DNA of 64,000 nucleotides. Origin: Isoetes taiwanensis. Lineage: Eukaryota; Streptophyta; Lycopodiopsida; Isoetales; Isoetaceae. The notes beneath the pieces are model-generated. The model was not told where the DNA came from. It was given only the letters and a program-made list of their open reading frames with translations, and did not search any database. The stretch spans positions 4,719,153-4,783,152 of the forward strand of contig JAJEKV010000061.1 in assembly GCA_021234155.1 (NCBI GenBank). The letters run 5' to 3'. The translations under genes were made by a program, and so were the position numbers. Positions 22,881 to 34,379 of the stretch are shown here, piece after piece; within the stretch, counting starts at the first letter, position 1, and each line of letters opens with the position of its first letter.

Positions 22881-23400
22881 AGCCAGGAGCTCGAAGAGAG
22901 GAAGTCCGGCGGGAGAAGGAAAAATTACAGGGGAGAGAAAAAGGGGGAAGAAGATGCGGGGTGACGTGGCCCCACGGGTCAGGACAACGTGGACCCTGTT
23001 TAGGCGGCGCCTGGCCCCGCCGGGTTGCCTGACTGACCCCACCGCCGCCGCCGCCGCCGGGTGTAAGTGGGGCCACACAGACCGCCTCTGATTTTGGGCG
23101 CCCCCCTGTCGGCGGCGGGGAAGCCGCCTTTCCTTTTCATCTCATTTTTTCCCGCCGGCGCTTCCTTTTCCGGCCTCCCTGTCTTCTTGTCTCCACCCTT
23201 CGCTTACGTTTCTTATACGTCTCCTGTATTCCGACCTCTCCCCCACCGCTTCATCTCCACCGTCCCTTCCACATCTTGACGCTTTCCTATCCGTAAACGT
23301 GGTCGCATGATGTAGGTTTCGTTTGCCCGATGACACTCTCTACAGCTCCTCTTTTTGAGTCCACATATCATAAAATATACCCAGTCTTGTCCCACATCTA
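22881..23400 (-). promoter_or_regulatory. GC-rich 5' region of the ERF gene with GCC box
   Basis: The 300 bp upstream of the ERF start is GC- and CpG-rich with a (GCC)n run at 23041-23058. A GCC-box core AGCCGCC lies at 23122-23128, about 245 bp from the start codon. A TATA-like stretch (TATATTTTA on the minus strand) lies at 23371-23379 and could place a long 5' UTR. The TSS is not determined by sequence. Confidence 0.4.
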
Positions 23401-23519
23401 AGGACTCATGACATATCATATCTCTGTGCCTTTCATTCGCATGTACTCTATTCAGTCTACGGGGTTAAGTTTACTGCTTTACAGTTACACTTTCTTCTAC
23501 CCCTAATTCTTATCCTTCC

Positions 23520-23900
23520 AACAACAAATACCTTGACACATTTGGTGTCAGCCTCTTAAACATTTGGTGTCGTGCCAGTTATCCAATGGCAGCAACGTCC
23601 ACCCTTGGATCAACATCTTGACAATGCCAGTTATCCAATGGCAGCAACGTCCACCCTTGGATCAACATCTTGACAACTGATAATCCATTGCTTCTGAGAG
23701 ATTAGCAGTTTCATGGCTCAGATTGAGGAGATTGATAACCGCCTCCAAGAGCTATTTAAGGAAGGTCAATGTTGTCCCCTCGATTATCATGGCAAATAAC
23801 TCTCTTAGCTCGCCGGCCGGCCTCAAGGGTTATATGCCATAATCATCTCAAGAGGACAGTTAATCTCCTCTTCTACCCTCCAAACTTGGCACCATCTCTG
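23520..23900. repeat. Dispersed repeat (LTR-like) with perfect 52-bp tandem duplication
   Basis: A perfect 52-bp tandem duplication occupies 23573-23624 and 23625-23676. The following part (GATAATCCATTGCTTC... to CATAATCATCTCAAGAGG near 23837) recurs inverted at about 34400-34520, and its end recurs direct at about 36480-36515. The three copies look like LTR or end fragments of one family, tied to the Copia region at 34-36.5 kb. Confidence 0.55.
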
Positions 23901-24629
23901 GATTCCTCCTGACGGTGGTTCATATTCACACTCATAATTTTTTAAATCACATCACCATCGATGCATTACATAGACATATGTAGCCTATCCACTACTAATT
24001 CATTATATGCGTGTGTTAGTTCTTGCTCTATGTGTACAAGTGGTAGATTTCAATCAATATTGGGCAAACTCGAAGCAGTGACTGGCAAGTTGTCTAGGGT
24101 TTTGCAGCGGCGACGATTTTTGCTATTTCTCCCTCTCTGGATGTCAGATTTCGATGTTCTTTGGTGCATTGAAAAGCTTACTCTGAGGGTTTTCCAATGC
24201 TGTGTTGCATTAGTAGCTTTAAATCAAGTACCTACCTATGCTGGATTTGCAGTTTCCCATTTTGGCCAGCAAGCCTCTTCCTCTAAAACACAAGGTACAA
24301 ATTTTGCCTCTGCGCAACATGCATCAGCCATGCAAGTGGCAATGACAACCCTTTGGCTCATCAATTGCATGAGGATCAAGCAGGTAGCACTCCAGGTTTA
24401 AGTTTTGTTTAAACCAAAAAGTTTCCATCGTCGCCTTCCAGATATCCTATAATTGGCTACCTTGTGTTTCTTAGACTTGGTTTATATCCCACCTTGGTTG
24501 TTTCTTCGCCTTGATAGTCAATTGTGCTAAAATTTGTGTCTCTCTTCTGTGTGGGCGTGCTTCCTGATTGTGTCATGCTCAATGGGCCACAACTGACATT
24601 GCTTTTTCCCATCTCTCTGTTTCCCCTTG
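23901..24629. other. No recognised gene
   Basis: A 146-codon open frame at 23961-24401 (+) matches no family I know and may be chance. Nothing else could be supported. Confidence 0.4.
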
Positions 24630-24775
24630 TTCGTTTTAGTGGCTAGTCCATTGGGTTAGCAACTAAAGAGATCTTGTGTTCAAGTCTCTGGGGGTTCGTC
24701 ATATGTCCTCATGGATGCTGCCAATGTGGCATGACATAAAAATACTATCTATCTATCTATCTGTCTATCTATGTT
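24630..24775 (+). repeat. Putative tRNA-derived SINE with (CTAT)n tail
   Basis: TGGCTAGTCCATTGG (24640-24654) resembles a pol III A box and GTGTTCAAGTCTC (24676-24688) a B box, about 36 bp apart as in tRNA-derived SINEs. The stretch ends in a CTAT repeat (24744-24772), a common SINE tail. Target duplications were not clear. Confidence 0.45.
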
Positions 24776-25652
24776 TTCCCATTTCTATGCTAAAAAGAAT
24801 CATATTTGATGGCTTCACCCTCTTTGGCCCTTCTTCAACTGCATCTCTTTGCCCAACCCATAGTTCTGCCCTCTAGTACTGGTACAAATAATGATTCCCA
24901 AGTGCATGCTGCCAACTCTAGCAATGGTGCTATAGCTAGCTCGTCGCCCCCTCTTTTGGATATTGTCGTAAAATCTAAGCTGCAAAAAAATCCAGGAAGC
25001 CCAAGAGCATCGCAAGCAAGATGGATGGGTGGCAAAGGGTGATTTGAAAAAAGGCTAGAAGAAATAAATATGGCCAGCATGCCCCAGTTAATGTAATTGC
25101 TACAACATTTGGTCATGGAGACATTTAGCATGGCGAAGGCTCTAGCCTACCATATAATTGACCATCACTCTAAAAGAACTCCTCACCATTTGCAGAGGGC
25201 AGGGCGTCGAAGCAGAATGGGAGGGCGGAGAGGAGACTCCCCTTCACCACTTGCTGCCAATCACAATGGAGGGGTGAAACAGAGAGAGGGCTCCCCCTTG
25301 CCACCTTCTACGACATGGTGAGCAGATTTGGCAGTAGAAGATTGTGTTATGGATATTGCAGGGGGTGAAAAGCCTTCAGCATGAGAAGCTTATTCAGCAC
25401 GGCTATGAGGGCGCTTATTCAGCACGGCTATGAGGGCGGCCTTTGTTAGAATAAGCAGCAATCAATTCACTCAAGTGTAGCAAGAGTAGAAAGCCCGAGT
25501 GTTGGGATAGCATCAATAAGATAAATCAGAGTTGACCATATATCTTCAAACGCTTGTTGAACAAGGGCTTGAGTGTAAGAACATTCTAGAAGAAAGGCAA
25601 TCTCAAGGCAGAACTAGTTGACACTGGCATTGGGATTGCTTATCCAATTGGA

Positions 25653-26059
25653 AACGCCGTATATCTACTCCGGGATGTGGTAAACTCGGACACATGTCCG
25701 GGTTAGCTACTGATATGTCCAAGCTTACTACACTTTTGTCCGAGCTAACCACTCTTTTTTGGCCGGGATAACCACGCGGTGAACTGAGCATGGGACTGTG
25801 TTTTGGCATGCTGATCTTTGAATAGAGCTTGCAATCAGCTTCTTGAACAGTTTGATCCGGTGCAAACACCATGGAATCCCTTGCCAACCCCTAAAAACTT
25901 CATTCTATCAAGAGAGCAGATGATTTGAGCACGGATCAAGCAAGATCAGTGAAAAAACATGCTAAAACTGTTGTCTTTTGAGCTTGAAATTGAGCAGTAG
26001 TGGTTAACCCAGACATGTGTCCGAGTTAACCACATCCCGGACTAGATTTACGGCCATCC
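25653..26059. mobile_element. MULE-like MITE, 407 bp, with 11-bp TSD
   Basis: Terminal inverted repeats of about 57 bp (25653-25712 and 26000-26059) share CCGGGATGTGGT, AACTCGGACACATGT and GGGTTA. The flanks are a perfect 11-bp duplication ATCCAATTGGA (25642-25652 and 26060-26070). Copy 2 of the tandem duplication has the empty site at about 30937-30947 (ATCTAATTGGA). Long TIRs with a 9-11 bp TSD are typical of Mutator-like elements. No transposase inside, so non-autonomous. Confidence 0.9.
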
Positions 26060-26123
26060 ATCCAATTGGATATTTGCGCTCCCAAGAACCGTGAAGTAAA
26101 AATTTCTAAGGGCAACACAGAAC

Positions 26124-26442
26124 TGAAGATTTTTGATTACAGTCAACTAGAATTCATAGATCAAAAATCTTCATAGCCAACAAGAAAGTAGTGAATACAG
26201 CCAACTAGAAATCTCCAACAAGAAAAGTACTTTACCAGTGATTCGCTGCCTTGATAGAATCCCGACTAGAAAAGTGAGGGCATAGGTGATTCACGGCTGT
26301 CTGTCATAGAATCTGGCTAGAAAAGCCTGAGCGACAAAAGGATAAAGCTGAGAATTTCGTGTATCGGCAGCTATCTCCAATTGATCCTGGAGATTAGAGC
26401 ACAAGCAATCACAAATACAGTCAGAGACTGCAATCAAAACCA
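26124..26442 (-). repeat. Truncated LTR-like repeat in copy 1
   Basis: Starts TGAAGATTTTTGATTAC and matches the first half of 31001-31645. It is cut at the tandem duplication junction. Confidence 0.75.
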
Positions 26443-26443
26443 C

Positions 26444-26926
26444 CCTCTCTTTTGGAAAATCTAGGCTGCAAAAAAATCCAGGAAGCCCAAGAGCGTCGCG
26501 AACAAGATGGATGGGTGGCAAATGGTGATTTGAAAAAAGGCTGCAAGAAATAAATATGGCCAGCATGCCCCAGTTAATGTAATTGCTACAACATTTGCTC
26601 GTGGAGACATTTAGCATAGCGAAGGCTCTAGCCTACCATATAATTGACCATCACTCTAAAAGAACTCCTCACCACTTGCAGAGGGCAGAGTGTCGAAGCA
26701 GAATGGGAGGGCGGAGAGGAGAGTCCCCTTCACCACTTGCTGCCAATCACAATGGACGGGTGGAACAGAGAGGGGGCTCCCCCTTGCCACCTTCTACGAC
26801 ATGGTGAGCAGATTTGGCAGTAGAAGATTGTGTTATGGATATTACAGGGGGTGGAAAGCCTTCAGCATGAGGAGCTTATTCAGCACGACTATGAGGGCGG
26901 CCTTTCTTAGAATAAGGAGCAGTTAA
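26444..26926. repeat. Tandem duplication, copy 2, left part
   Basis: Matches 24948-25466. It is interrupted at 26926 by the PIF/Harbinger-like insertion and resumes at 30759. Confidence 0.88.
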
Positions 26927-29900
26927 GAGTACCTACATACCGTGGGATCAATTTTGTTAAGTTAAAAAAGTTTAAGTTAACTAGTAACACACATGTTTTT
27001 TGTTAACAAAATTGTTAATTTTAAGGGGTTAACTTTTAACAAACTGTTACAGTTAAATTAGGCATTTAACCCCTTTCATATTGATTCTTGTTATGTTAAT
27101 TCTTAACATTTAGCTAACGATTTTATGTTTTGTCGACCGAAACTTATTCGATGCCAGACCCCTTCGTTTAGTTTTGTTAACTCCGTCGGAGGTCGGCGTC
27201 GAGACTATCGAAGGCTCCATCGCTGGAGCTCCTCGCCGTGGCGTTGGCTCCAGAGTGTGATAAATCGAATCTGTAAGTTTCTTCCATATATACTGGATGA
27301 GTTTTTTCTTCCATAATACTGGCGTTGAAGGTAGGATAAATTCTGTGCTTTTGTTTTTTTCTCTACAGACCATCTCATTATCATAGATTATGTGTTTTAC
27401 TAAAAGAATACACACTTCTTGAAGCTCATATATGCGACTATTCAGAACAGTTAAAATCTAATGAAGAAGATTTGAAATCTAAACAGAGAATAGTTTTGAA
27501 GCAGGAGCCACAATTAGCAAGGATTATGTAAATTTAACGGCCATGAAATACCCATTCTGGAACCTGACTAAAGCCTTGGATTATTTCTGCCTTTGCTGCC
27601 ATGATTGGGTGAGTAATATATTACACACACAAAATGATTATGTTTCTGAATCTATTGAATAACTGAAACTGATTCATAGGGCTTTGTAACAGCAAGAGAT
27701 CATCCAGAACTGAAAAAAATGCAGTAAATGAGTGTGCAATGCAGATCTGTCAGAGGTTATTTTGTCTAGGAAAAGATGTATCAGTGCCAGAAATATGTTT
27801 GCATGAACTGACGCTACCAAAAAAACTGCGAGGGCCAGGGATGAGGAAGAGGCTACATCTGTTTACAGGGCAGATGCATAGAAGGGTGAGGCCACTTTTG
27901 GTTAAACACTGGAAGGGTAAGGATCCAGACATGCAAATTCATGAGGTATTGCCTGAGAAGGGTAGGAAAACTGATGCATATGAGCCTCAAACCCATATTT
28001 TTTAGTTCATCTCTATAGTAAATGGTCTTATTTTGCTACAAAAGGGAAGTCTTGTGGTTTTTAGGATTTCCATTGGATGCATTGTATTATCATTGCTACC
28101 CTTAGCTTACAACAAGTAGAGTTAACCGAGCTTCAAAATCCTGTTTGCTATGCTTATAATTTGCTATGCAGGTTTATGGGATTGAGCGGAATTCTTGGAA
28201 TTGCAAGAATATGGCGGGTTTCATAAAAATACAAAAGTGTGAGGAAGGGATATGGTGATGCATGCATGAAGCTTTCAATTGCTGAAAGCTTCGGCCCAGC
28301 AACTAATGTAAAGCTATTTGTTATTCGGAGAAAAACAAGCAGGAAGAGGCATGCACAGGCGCATTCTATGATATAAAGGGTCTTCCCATTTTAATCAAGG
28401 AAAATGAAAGATGATTTGAAGAAGTGGGGATACAAGTTGCTTACACAAGTGCTTTGATAAATGATATTTGAACATCTATTTGAAACTGACAGTCTGGTCA
28501 GTCATCTTCCAGAGGGCAGATTGGGTTGCATTTGAATTTTTACGGGACATAGTATAGTAACTGTCAATGTTATCTAGGTTCCAGACTAGCAACAACTTCT
28601 CACAGTTTAAAAAGATGGCAAGTCGATTGAGCACAAGGACCTATTAAAGAGCCCAGCAGAGTTCATAAAGAACAAGAAGCTAAGACATGGTAGACCTCCC
28701 AGGAAGGATGGCAGGAGTATCAAACACTAACTTAGAATGCATATTCGTCTTGCGCCAGAGCATCCTGCTTGCCATCCTGGTAAGCAAATTCAAGCTCCTG
28801 ATTCACATGAAGCTCTTAACAAAGCCTCAGTACCATTAGAATTGATTCCTTTCAGTTTATGCTATAAGTTTCTGGCCCGTTTTGATAAACACTTCTTTGC
28901 AGATTGCATCGAGGAAAGGCAATTGAAATTTATTTGCTATAATGGCATTCAAATCTATTTGCCATATGGCAACGCCTTAGCTTGGCTGCTGATGCAACTG
29001 CCCTAACCTTAGTGGAGCAAATAATCGAGATTTGATTGCTGGGTACATGCCTTAGTAACTTACGTCTATACTTGGAAATATTGTCATTTGCTTGGAACTT
29101 AGTTTACAGCATTTTGCACCTAGAATGTTCCTGTTCATTGCTTTGGAACAGCCCTTTTAAGAAGCACTATTCCTCACCACCAAAAGAGATATTGATACTT
29201 AAATGTGATGAGCAACATTCTGATCCCGATATTTAGATTCCGCAAGCAACACATTACTTCTCGAAGAAGGAAAGACGTTTAATTGAGGGATCATATATTT
29301 GCCATCCGTTTTAACCGGATATGCAATAGAAGTGATTGAATGGCTCTGTGAATTCTTTCTTGGAACAACTTTATAATGTAAATATAAATAGCCCGGGTTT
29401 CCCACAATTTAGTCAGATGACAAAAGAACTTTGTCTTGATCCTTTCAGACATTGTTAGCTCAACCCTGTGTAATGAATAATGCTAACAAGTTCTTATGGT
29501 TACATTACAAGCTTAAGTCCTTATGGTTACATTACAAGCTGACATTTTGCATTTGAAGTTGTGCTCATTGCAGACCATTTTGTTCTTCCCTTGAGCAATA
29601 TTTTGAACTGGGACACGTTCTCCATTACTGTTGAGAGAAAAATATACCCAATTTGAAGGAGATCTTAATGGGTGTTTATGAAAGAAGATACGTTTCCATG
29701 CAAAGTCTCCTTAAGAGGATCAAACAACACTTTGTTTGGAACACACAACTCCACCTTATCTGCTTGTTCTAACCTTACATGCTAGGCCACCATCTATCCA
29801 TTTCCTAAACTACAAGCCTGCTTGCATAATATGAGTTGTAAGAATATGAGTTGTGAACATAATAATAGAATAGAATGGGTAATTATGTATTGTATAGATT

Positions 29901-30758
29901 ATAATAGTATTCTAATGATGATAATAGCTGCTTCTAAGATGATTATGCTTCGACATGTCTGCCTTATTTTGATTTGCTTTGGCTGACATGGACAGTCAGA
30001 AACTCAGCCCCTAAGGAGAAGGACTTGATTTACCATGGCAGCTCTCGTTTGGTATTTCTGAAGCTACATCAACCTGGTCTAAAAGAGGTATGTCAATTAA
30101 TGCTCATCATTATCTGATAATGCTCATCAATTCAATTAGTTTCTTACAGCAACATGGACGATAAGGGGCACAGAGGAGATGCTCTTGAAGACAAATCTAG
30201 ATGTCACAATCTTATGATGCAGTCAAATCCAATCATAAGACCTGTAGAAAAACCTGCAGCTGATGTCTAGATTGAGATGTGACTCTTGTTGGTGATATCA
30301 GAATGCTAAAGTCTGCTGAAATGTTATGACAGTTAGCACAATTTCTAGATGTGGTGACAAAATGCAACCTGATTGTATGGACAGATTGATCTGTTGGTTG
30401 AACAGATATAACCTGCACTTGAAGCCAAATGGTATAAATAGATTGTTCAAAATAACAATGAAATGAGCGTTAACAGAATAATTTTACTTTTATAATGTGA
30501 AACAACTATTAACAGATTCTGTTATGTTAATAATTAACATAACAAACTGTTGTGCGAAAAGCTTTTTAACAGATTCTGTTATGTTAGTATTTAACCTAAC
30601 AAATCACATGTGAAACCAATTTTAACAGATTTTGTAATGTTAGTAATTGACATAACAGGCAGTGTGAAAGCTTCATAAAAATAACCTTAATATAGCATAA
30701 CAAACCATTGGTTAACTTAAAATTTAGTTTAATTTAATCCATAGGTGTGTAGATACCC
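26927..30758. mobile_element. PIF/Harbinger-like insertion, 3.8 kb, with TAA TSD
   Basis: The ends are imperfect inverted repeats: GAGTACCTACATACC on the left and, reversed, GGGTATCTACACACC on the right. Both are flanked by TAA (26924-26926 and 30759-30761). Copy 1 of the surrounding duplication shows the uninterrupted site near 25466. A 3-bp TWA duplication is typical of PIF/Harbinger. Both ends carry many TTAAC/GTTAA repeats (26945-27115 and 30465-30725; for example TTAACAGATTCTGTTATGTT). The interior has a GC-richer block at 27140-27260, a likely intron 27611-27679, and a 88-codon frame at 27739-28005, but I recognise neither the DDE nuclease nor the Myb-like protein of Harbinger. It may be a non-autonomous element with captured or strongly decayed sequence. 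Confidence 0.62.
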
Positions 30759-31340
30759 TAATTCACTCAAGTGTAGCAATAGTAGAAAACCCGAGTGTTG
30801 GGATAGCATCAATAAGAAAAATCAAAGTTGATCATATGTCTTCAAATGCTCGTTGAACAAGGGCTTGAGTGTAAGACATTCTAAAAGAAGGGCAATCTCA
30901 AGGCAGAACTGGTTGACACTGGCATTGGGATTGCATATCTAATTGGATATTTGCGCTCCCAAGAACCATGAAGTAAAAAATTTTAAGGGCAGCACAGAAC
31001 TGAAGATTTCTTATTACGGTCAACTAGAATCCACAGATCAAAAATCTCCACGGCCAACAAGAAAGTAGTGAATACAGCCAACTAGAAAATCTCCAACAAG
31101 AAAAATACTTTACCAGTGATTAGTTGCCTTGATAGAATCCCGACTGGAAAAGCTAGGGCATAGGTGTTTCACCGCTGTCTGTCACAAAATCTGGCTAGAA
31201 AAGCCAGAGCGACAAAAGGATAAAGCTAAGAATTTCGTGTATCGGCAACTATCTCCAATTGATCGTGGAGATCAAAGCAGAAGCAATTACAAATACAGTC
31301 AGAGACTGCAATCAGAACCGAGCTCAACTTTGCTGGCGAA
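30759..31340. repeat. Tandem duplication, copy 2, right part
   Basis: Matches 25467-26442 of copy 1 without the MITE. It contains the empty MITE site and runs on into the complete LTR-like repeat. Confidence 0.85.
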
Positions 31341-31645
31341 TCATGACAGTAGATAATACAAGAGCTTAATCAGCAAGAACTTCAATCAGCGGTTCCCAAA
31401 TCTCAACTGGAAAATCTGTTACTACAGGTCTGACCCATTCCGCTAGCAGATTGATTGATTGATTTGATCAGATGGTGCTGCCATGTACAGAAGCTGGCCT
31501 TTTTCGCTGTATCTGCCTGTGACCCGACCTAGCCTATAAATATATCTTTTCACCGACATTATGCCACACGTGCCATCTTAACAAAAAATATGCAAACCAT
31601 TAACAATACATCAAACCACAGAAAACTATAAACTACAATATGGCA
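31001..31645 (-). repeat. LTR-like repeat, full length
   Basis: About 645 bp from TGAAGATTTC to ATATGGCA. Similar to 37245-37874, which adjoins a primer binding site, and to a partial copy at 41704-42136. No 5-bp duplication around it was found. It contains a TATAAATATA motif (about 31536). Confidence 0.7.
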
Positions 31646-32290
31646 TGATTAAGTTTACCCAACCCGTTTCGTATTGAGGGAGGGTATTCTCGCAATGGTG
31701 GGGACTATGATTCCTGGCGCGTATTGTATGCAAAACCGTATGTTTTGGCATGTTTGAGCAGCTTGTTATTATTTAGATGTCAAATTTCTATTCTTGTATA
31801 TTGTGGCTGGTTTTTCTTGGCATGGTTGGAAAAAGGAAGAAGCGGAATTTCATGGGCGTGGATAAGAACTCACGGTGGTTTCTATTTGGAGCCCTGGTTT
31901 TTTGAGTCTAGGCGGGCACCGGAAGCTCTGTGCATACAACAGGTTAGGCTTGACTGCCGGATTCGCCATGGCTATGCCTGCCTTCCGCCTCGCTTTCATT
32001 TGCATCCAAAAATTCCCGGCATTCCACACACAAATATGCCCAAGGGTTTGTAATTGCAAAGGAAACATTTATGTGCCAGGCTTTGGCTGGAAGGAAATAT
32101 TGTGATCTGTGTGATCTTCTTGGAGTTGAGAGTGAAGCTTTGCAGTGTCAGGAGACCTTTCTGTGCAAATGCAACGATTCTTATCTGGCTGTTCAGTTTT
32201 GTTGTCTTATGTTGTTGTTCTCCTTTTTTTTTTATTTTAGTTTTTTGACAAGCTGCTGGTGCTGGCCGCATGGCCGAAGGTTCGATTCCT
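31646..32290. other. No recognised gene
   Basis: Short open frames on both strands without motifs. Near 32262-32300 GGTTCGATTCC looks like a pol III B box, with no convincing A box. Confidence 0.4.
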
Positions 32291-32768
32291 TAGAGCTTGT
32301 TTTGCTGGCCAGTTACATATATAGGTAAAAATCCGTTACATGTTCTGCTCTTCTGTTATAGGGCTTCTTTTCTTGAATATGGCGAATGGGGGTTGTCTAT
32401 GGGCGACGCCGCTTGGTGCACAGCCTCTATGTCCCGCAGATCGAGCAATAAATTTGAATTGGCCTCGAGGCTGCGCTCTCTGACGAGGCCTCTGTTTGTG
32501 CCGCTCTCTGGTGGTGAGGCCGCTCTCACACGCTTCAAACCTTCGGCTGTAATTTTTTGTTGAGAATAATGCAATGTGTATTTGGATCCATTGCTTCTTT
32601 TTCGTTTGGTTTGCACCATTGAAAATTTCATGGGGTGGAAGGCGAAAAAAAACTGAGGCCATTGATATGGCACAAGAGAGCGAATATTCTCCCCATCAAT
32701 GGCCCATAAAATAAGATGAAAACATCCCATTAAGCGTGGAATGATAGAGCCATAGCAAAACAATTACA
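32291..32768 (-). repeat. Putative 3' LTR of a minus-strand Copia
   Basis: Directly after the Copia pol end (32801), reading the minus strand, is a purine tract ATGAAGGGAAAG and then TGTAATTG at 32768, as expected for a PPT and LTR start. The LTR contains TTATTCTCAAC, common near plant LTR ends. Its lower end is not defined; 32291 is a guess. Confidence 0.4.
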
Positions 32769-32800
32769 CTTTCCCTTCATGCCATAATCTCTCCATTTGA

Positions 32801-34345
32801 TTATATGCCTAAGATTTCCTTGAGCAGTTTAAGCTTACATTCTGTCATTGCCTTCATAAACAAATCCGCTGCTTGGTACGACGTGTCGACATTCTGCATA
32901 GTTAGCTTATTTTTCATAATTAGGTCTTTTATGAAACGAATATGCAATTCTATATGCTTCGTCCGTTCATGGTGCACAGGATTTTTTGCTATAGCTATGC
33001 AACTTAAACTATATGTCAAAGGAACTGTGGGACTAGGCTGAGGTATGCCTATCTCAATTAACAGCCTTCTTACCCAGACAATTTCCTTAGCTGCTAAGGA
33101 AAAGGCCGAGTATTCAGCTTCTGCTGATGACTGCTTTTTACTTCTCCAAGATATTATGCCTCCAGCAAGGACCAAAGCATAACCAGATGTAGACCTTTTA
33201 GCATCAAGATCTCCTGCCCAATCAGCATCTGAATATGCAAATAAGGTCAATTTGTCAGACTTATAAGTAATTGCATGATCTTTTGTGCCCTTTAAATATC
33301 TCAGAATTCTTTTGGCTGTAGCCCAATGTCTCTTGCCTGGGTTGTTCTTGTATCCGCTTTATAAATTTACTGCATAAGCAATATCTGGACGTGTACTGTT
33401 GGCCACATAGAGCAAACATCCTATAAGTTCTCTATATGGTATGTTTTTCATTTCTGTCTTTTCATGTTCTGATGATGGACATAAGTCAGCGGAAATTTTA
33501 TAACCTGCTGCAAGAGGAGTGTTTATTATCTTTGCATTTTCCAATCCACACCTCTTTAGCATATTTTCAATATTTTTTGTTTGACAGATCTTAAGTATTC
33601 TATTTTCTTTATCTCGACTCATTTCAATACCTAAAAACTGTTTCAACTCCCCAAGATCTGTCATCTTAAATCCTTTTTTTCAAAATTTCTTTGCATCTAT
33701 CTAGACAATTTATATAATTTGCTGCCATTATGCAATTATCTACATATAGGGCCATACTGCAGAATTTGTCTCCATCCTTAAACATATATGAATTTCCATC
33801 ATTTTTAAGTTTTTCAAACCCTTGTTCTCTCAAGTACTTATCCATGCATTTGTACCATTCTCTGGGTGCTTGTCTTAGACCATACACTGCACGACTCAAT
33901 TTTCAATCAAAGCATCGAGCTTGTTTCATATAATTTCTTCCTACAGACTTGCGTTCAGAAATTTTGTTTTTCCATCCATATGATGTACATCAAGTTTTAT
34001 TGCATTTGCTAAAGCTAGTATAAGTCTTATACTTGTCATTTTGACAATTGGAGAGTATGGCTCTTCATAATCAACTCCTTTCTTTTGTGACAAACCTTGA
34101 CCGACTAATCTAGCTATGTATCTTTTTTATGCATCAGCATTTGTTTTAATTCTATAGATCCATTTATTTCCAACCAAATTCTTACCTATTGGACACTTTA
34201 CCAACTCATACGTACCAGTTTCTTTGAGAGATTCCATCTCTTCTTTCATTGCCTTCAACCATTCTAATGCATTATCTGAAGAAACAGCTACGTCAACGGA
34301 TGCAGAAATGTCAGGTTCAAATAAGCCACAATGAAGGAAACCTTA
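32801..34345 (-). pseudogene. Copia RT-RNase H remnant
   Basis: Three minus-strand frames in order. About 34345-33900 holds degraded RT start (NKWIYRIKTNADA-like). 33899-33666 holds RAVYGLRQAPREWY and LYVDNCIMAANY, where the catalytic YVDD is YVDN. 33664-33359 holds MTDLGELKQFLGIEMSRD and YRELIGCLLYVANSTRPDI. 33250-32801 holds RNase H: YSDADWAGDLDAKRSTSGY, SWRSKKQSSAEAEYSA, KNPVHHERTKHIELHIRFI. Frameshifts separate the frames, and the active-site Asp change would inactivate RT even if repaired. The element faces the plus-strand Copia at 34.4-36.5 kb. Confidence 0.9.
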
Positions 34346-34379
34346 CTGGAGGTTTGCCTATTTTTCGTGTTTTTCATCG

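Larger units (their letters stand above)
24948..26443. repeat. Tandem duplication, copy 1
   Basis: 24948-25466 is highly similar to 26446-26926 (starts CCCTC...TTTTGGA, ends near AATAAG.AGCA). 25467-26442 without the insertion at 25653-26059 matches 30762-31315. Copy 1 therefore equals copy 2 minus its 3.8-kb insertion. The break between copies falls inside an LTR-like sequence near 26443, so the duplication came after that LTR was in place. Copy 1 has an extra 27-bp tandem repeat near 25397-25436. The open frames inside (25097-25321 and 26583-26807) are the same frame in both copies but resemble nothing known. Confidence 0.88.

Noticed and set aside
22881-23078. N-terminal extension of the ERF protein from the first Met at 23078
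   Set aside because: The extra 66 residues are low-complexity and GC-driven, and a standard ERF start lies at 22880.
25097-25321. 74-codon frame found twice (also 26583-26807) as a conserved gene
   Set aside because: Conservation is explained by the recent tandem duplication; the peptide has no known relatives and low complexity.
27739-28005. Harbinger Myb-like or DDE protein in the 3.8-kb element
   Set aside because: The 88-residue frame has no Myb repeat, no DDE motif and no similarity I can name.
26927-31645. 31001-31645 as the 3' LTR of one minus-strand Copia spanning to 37874
   Set aside because: The pol fragment at 32801 has its own PPT and LTR-like start at 32768, and the flanks of the two 640-bp repeats give no TSD.
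32256-32300. tRNA or SINE at GGTTCGATTCC
   Set aside because: No A box or cloverleaf could be drawn around it.
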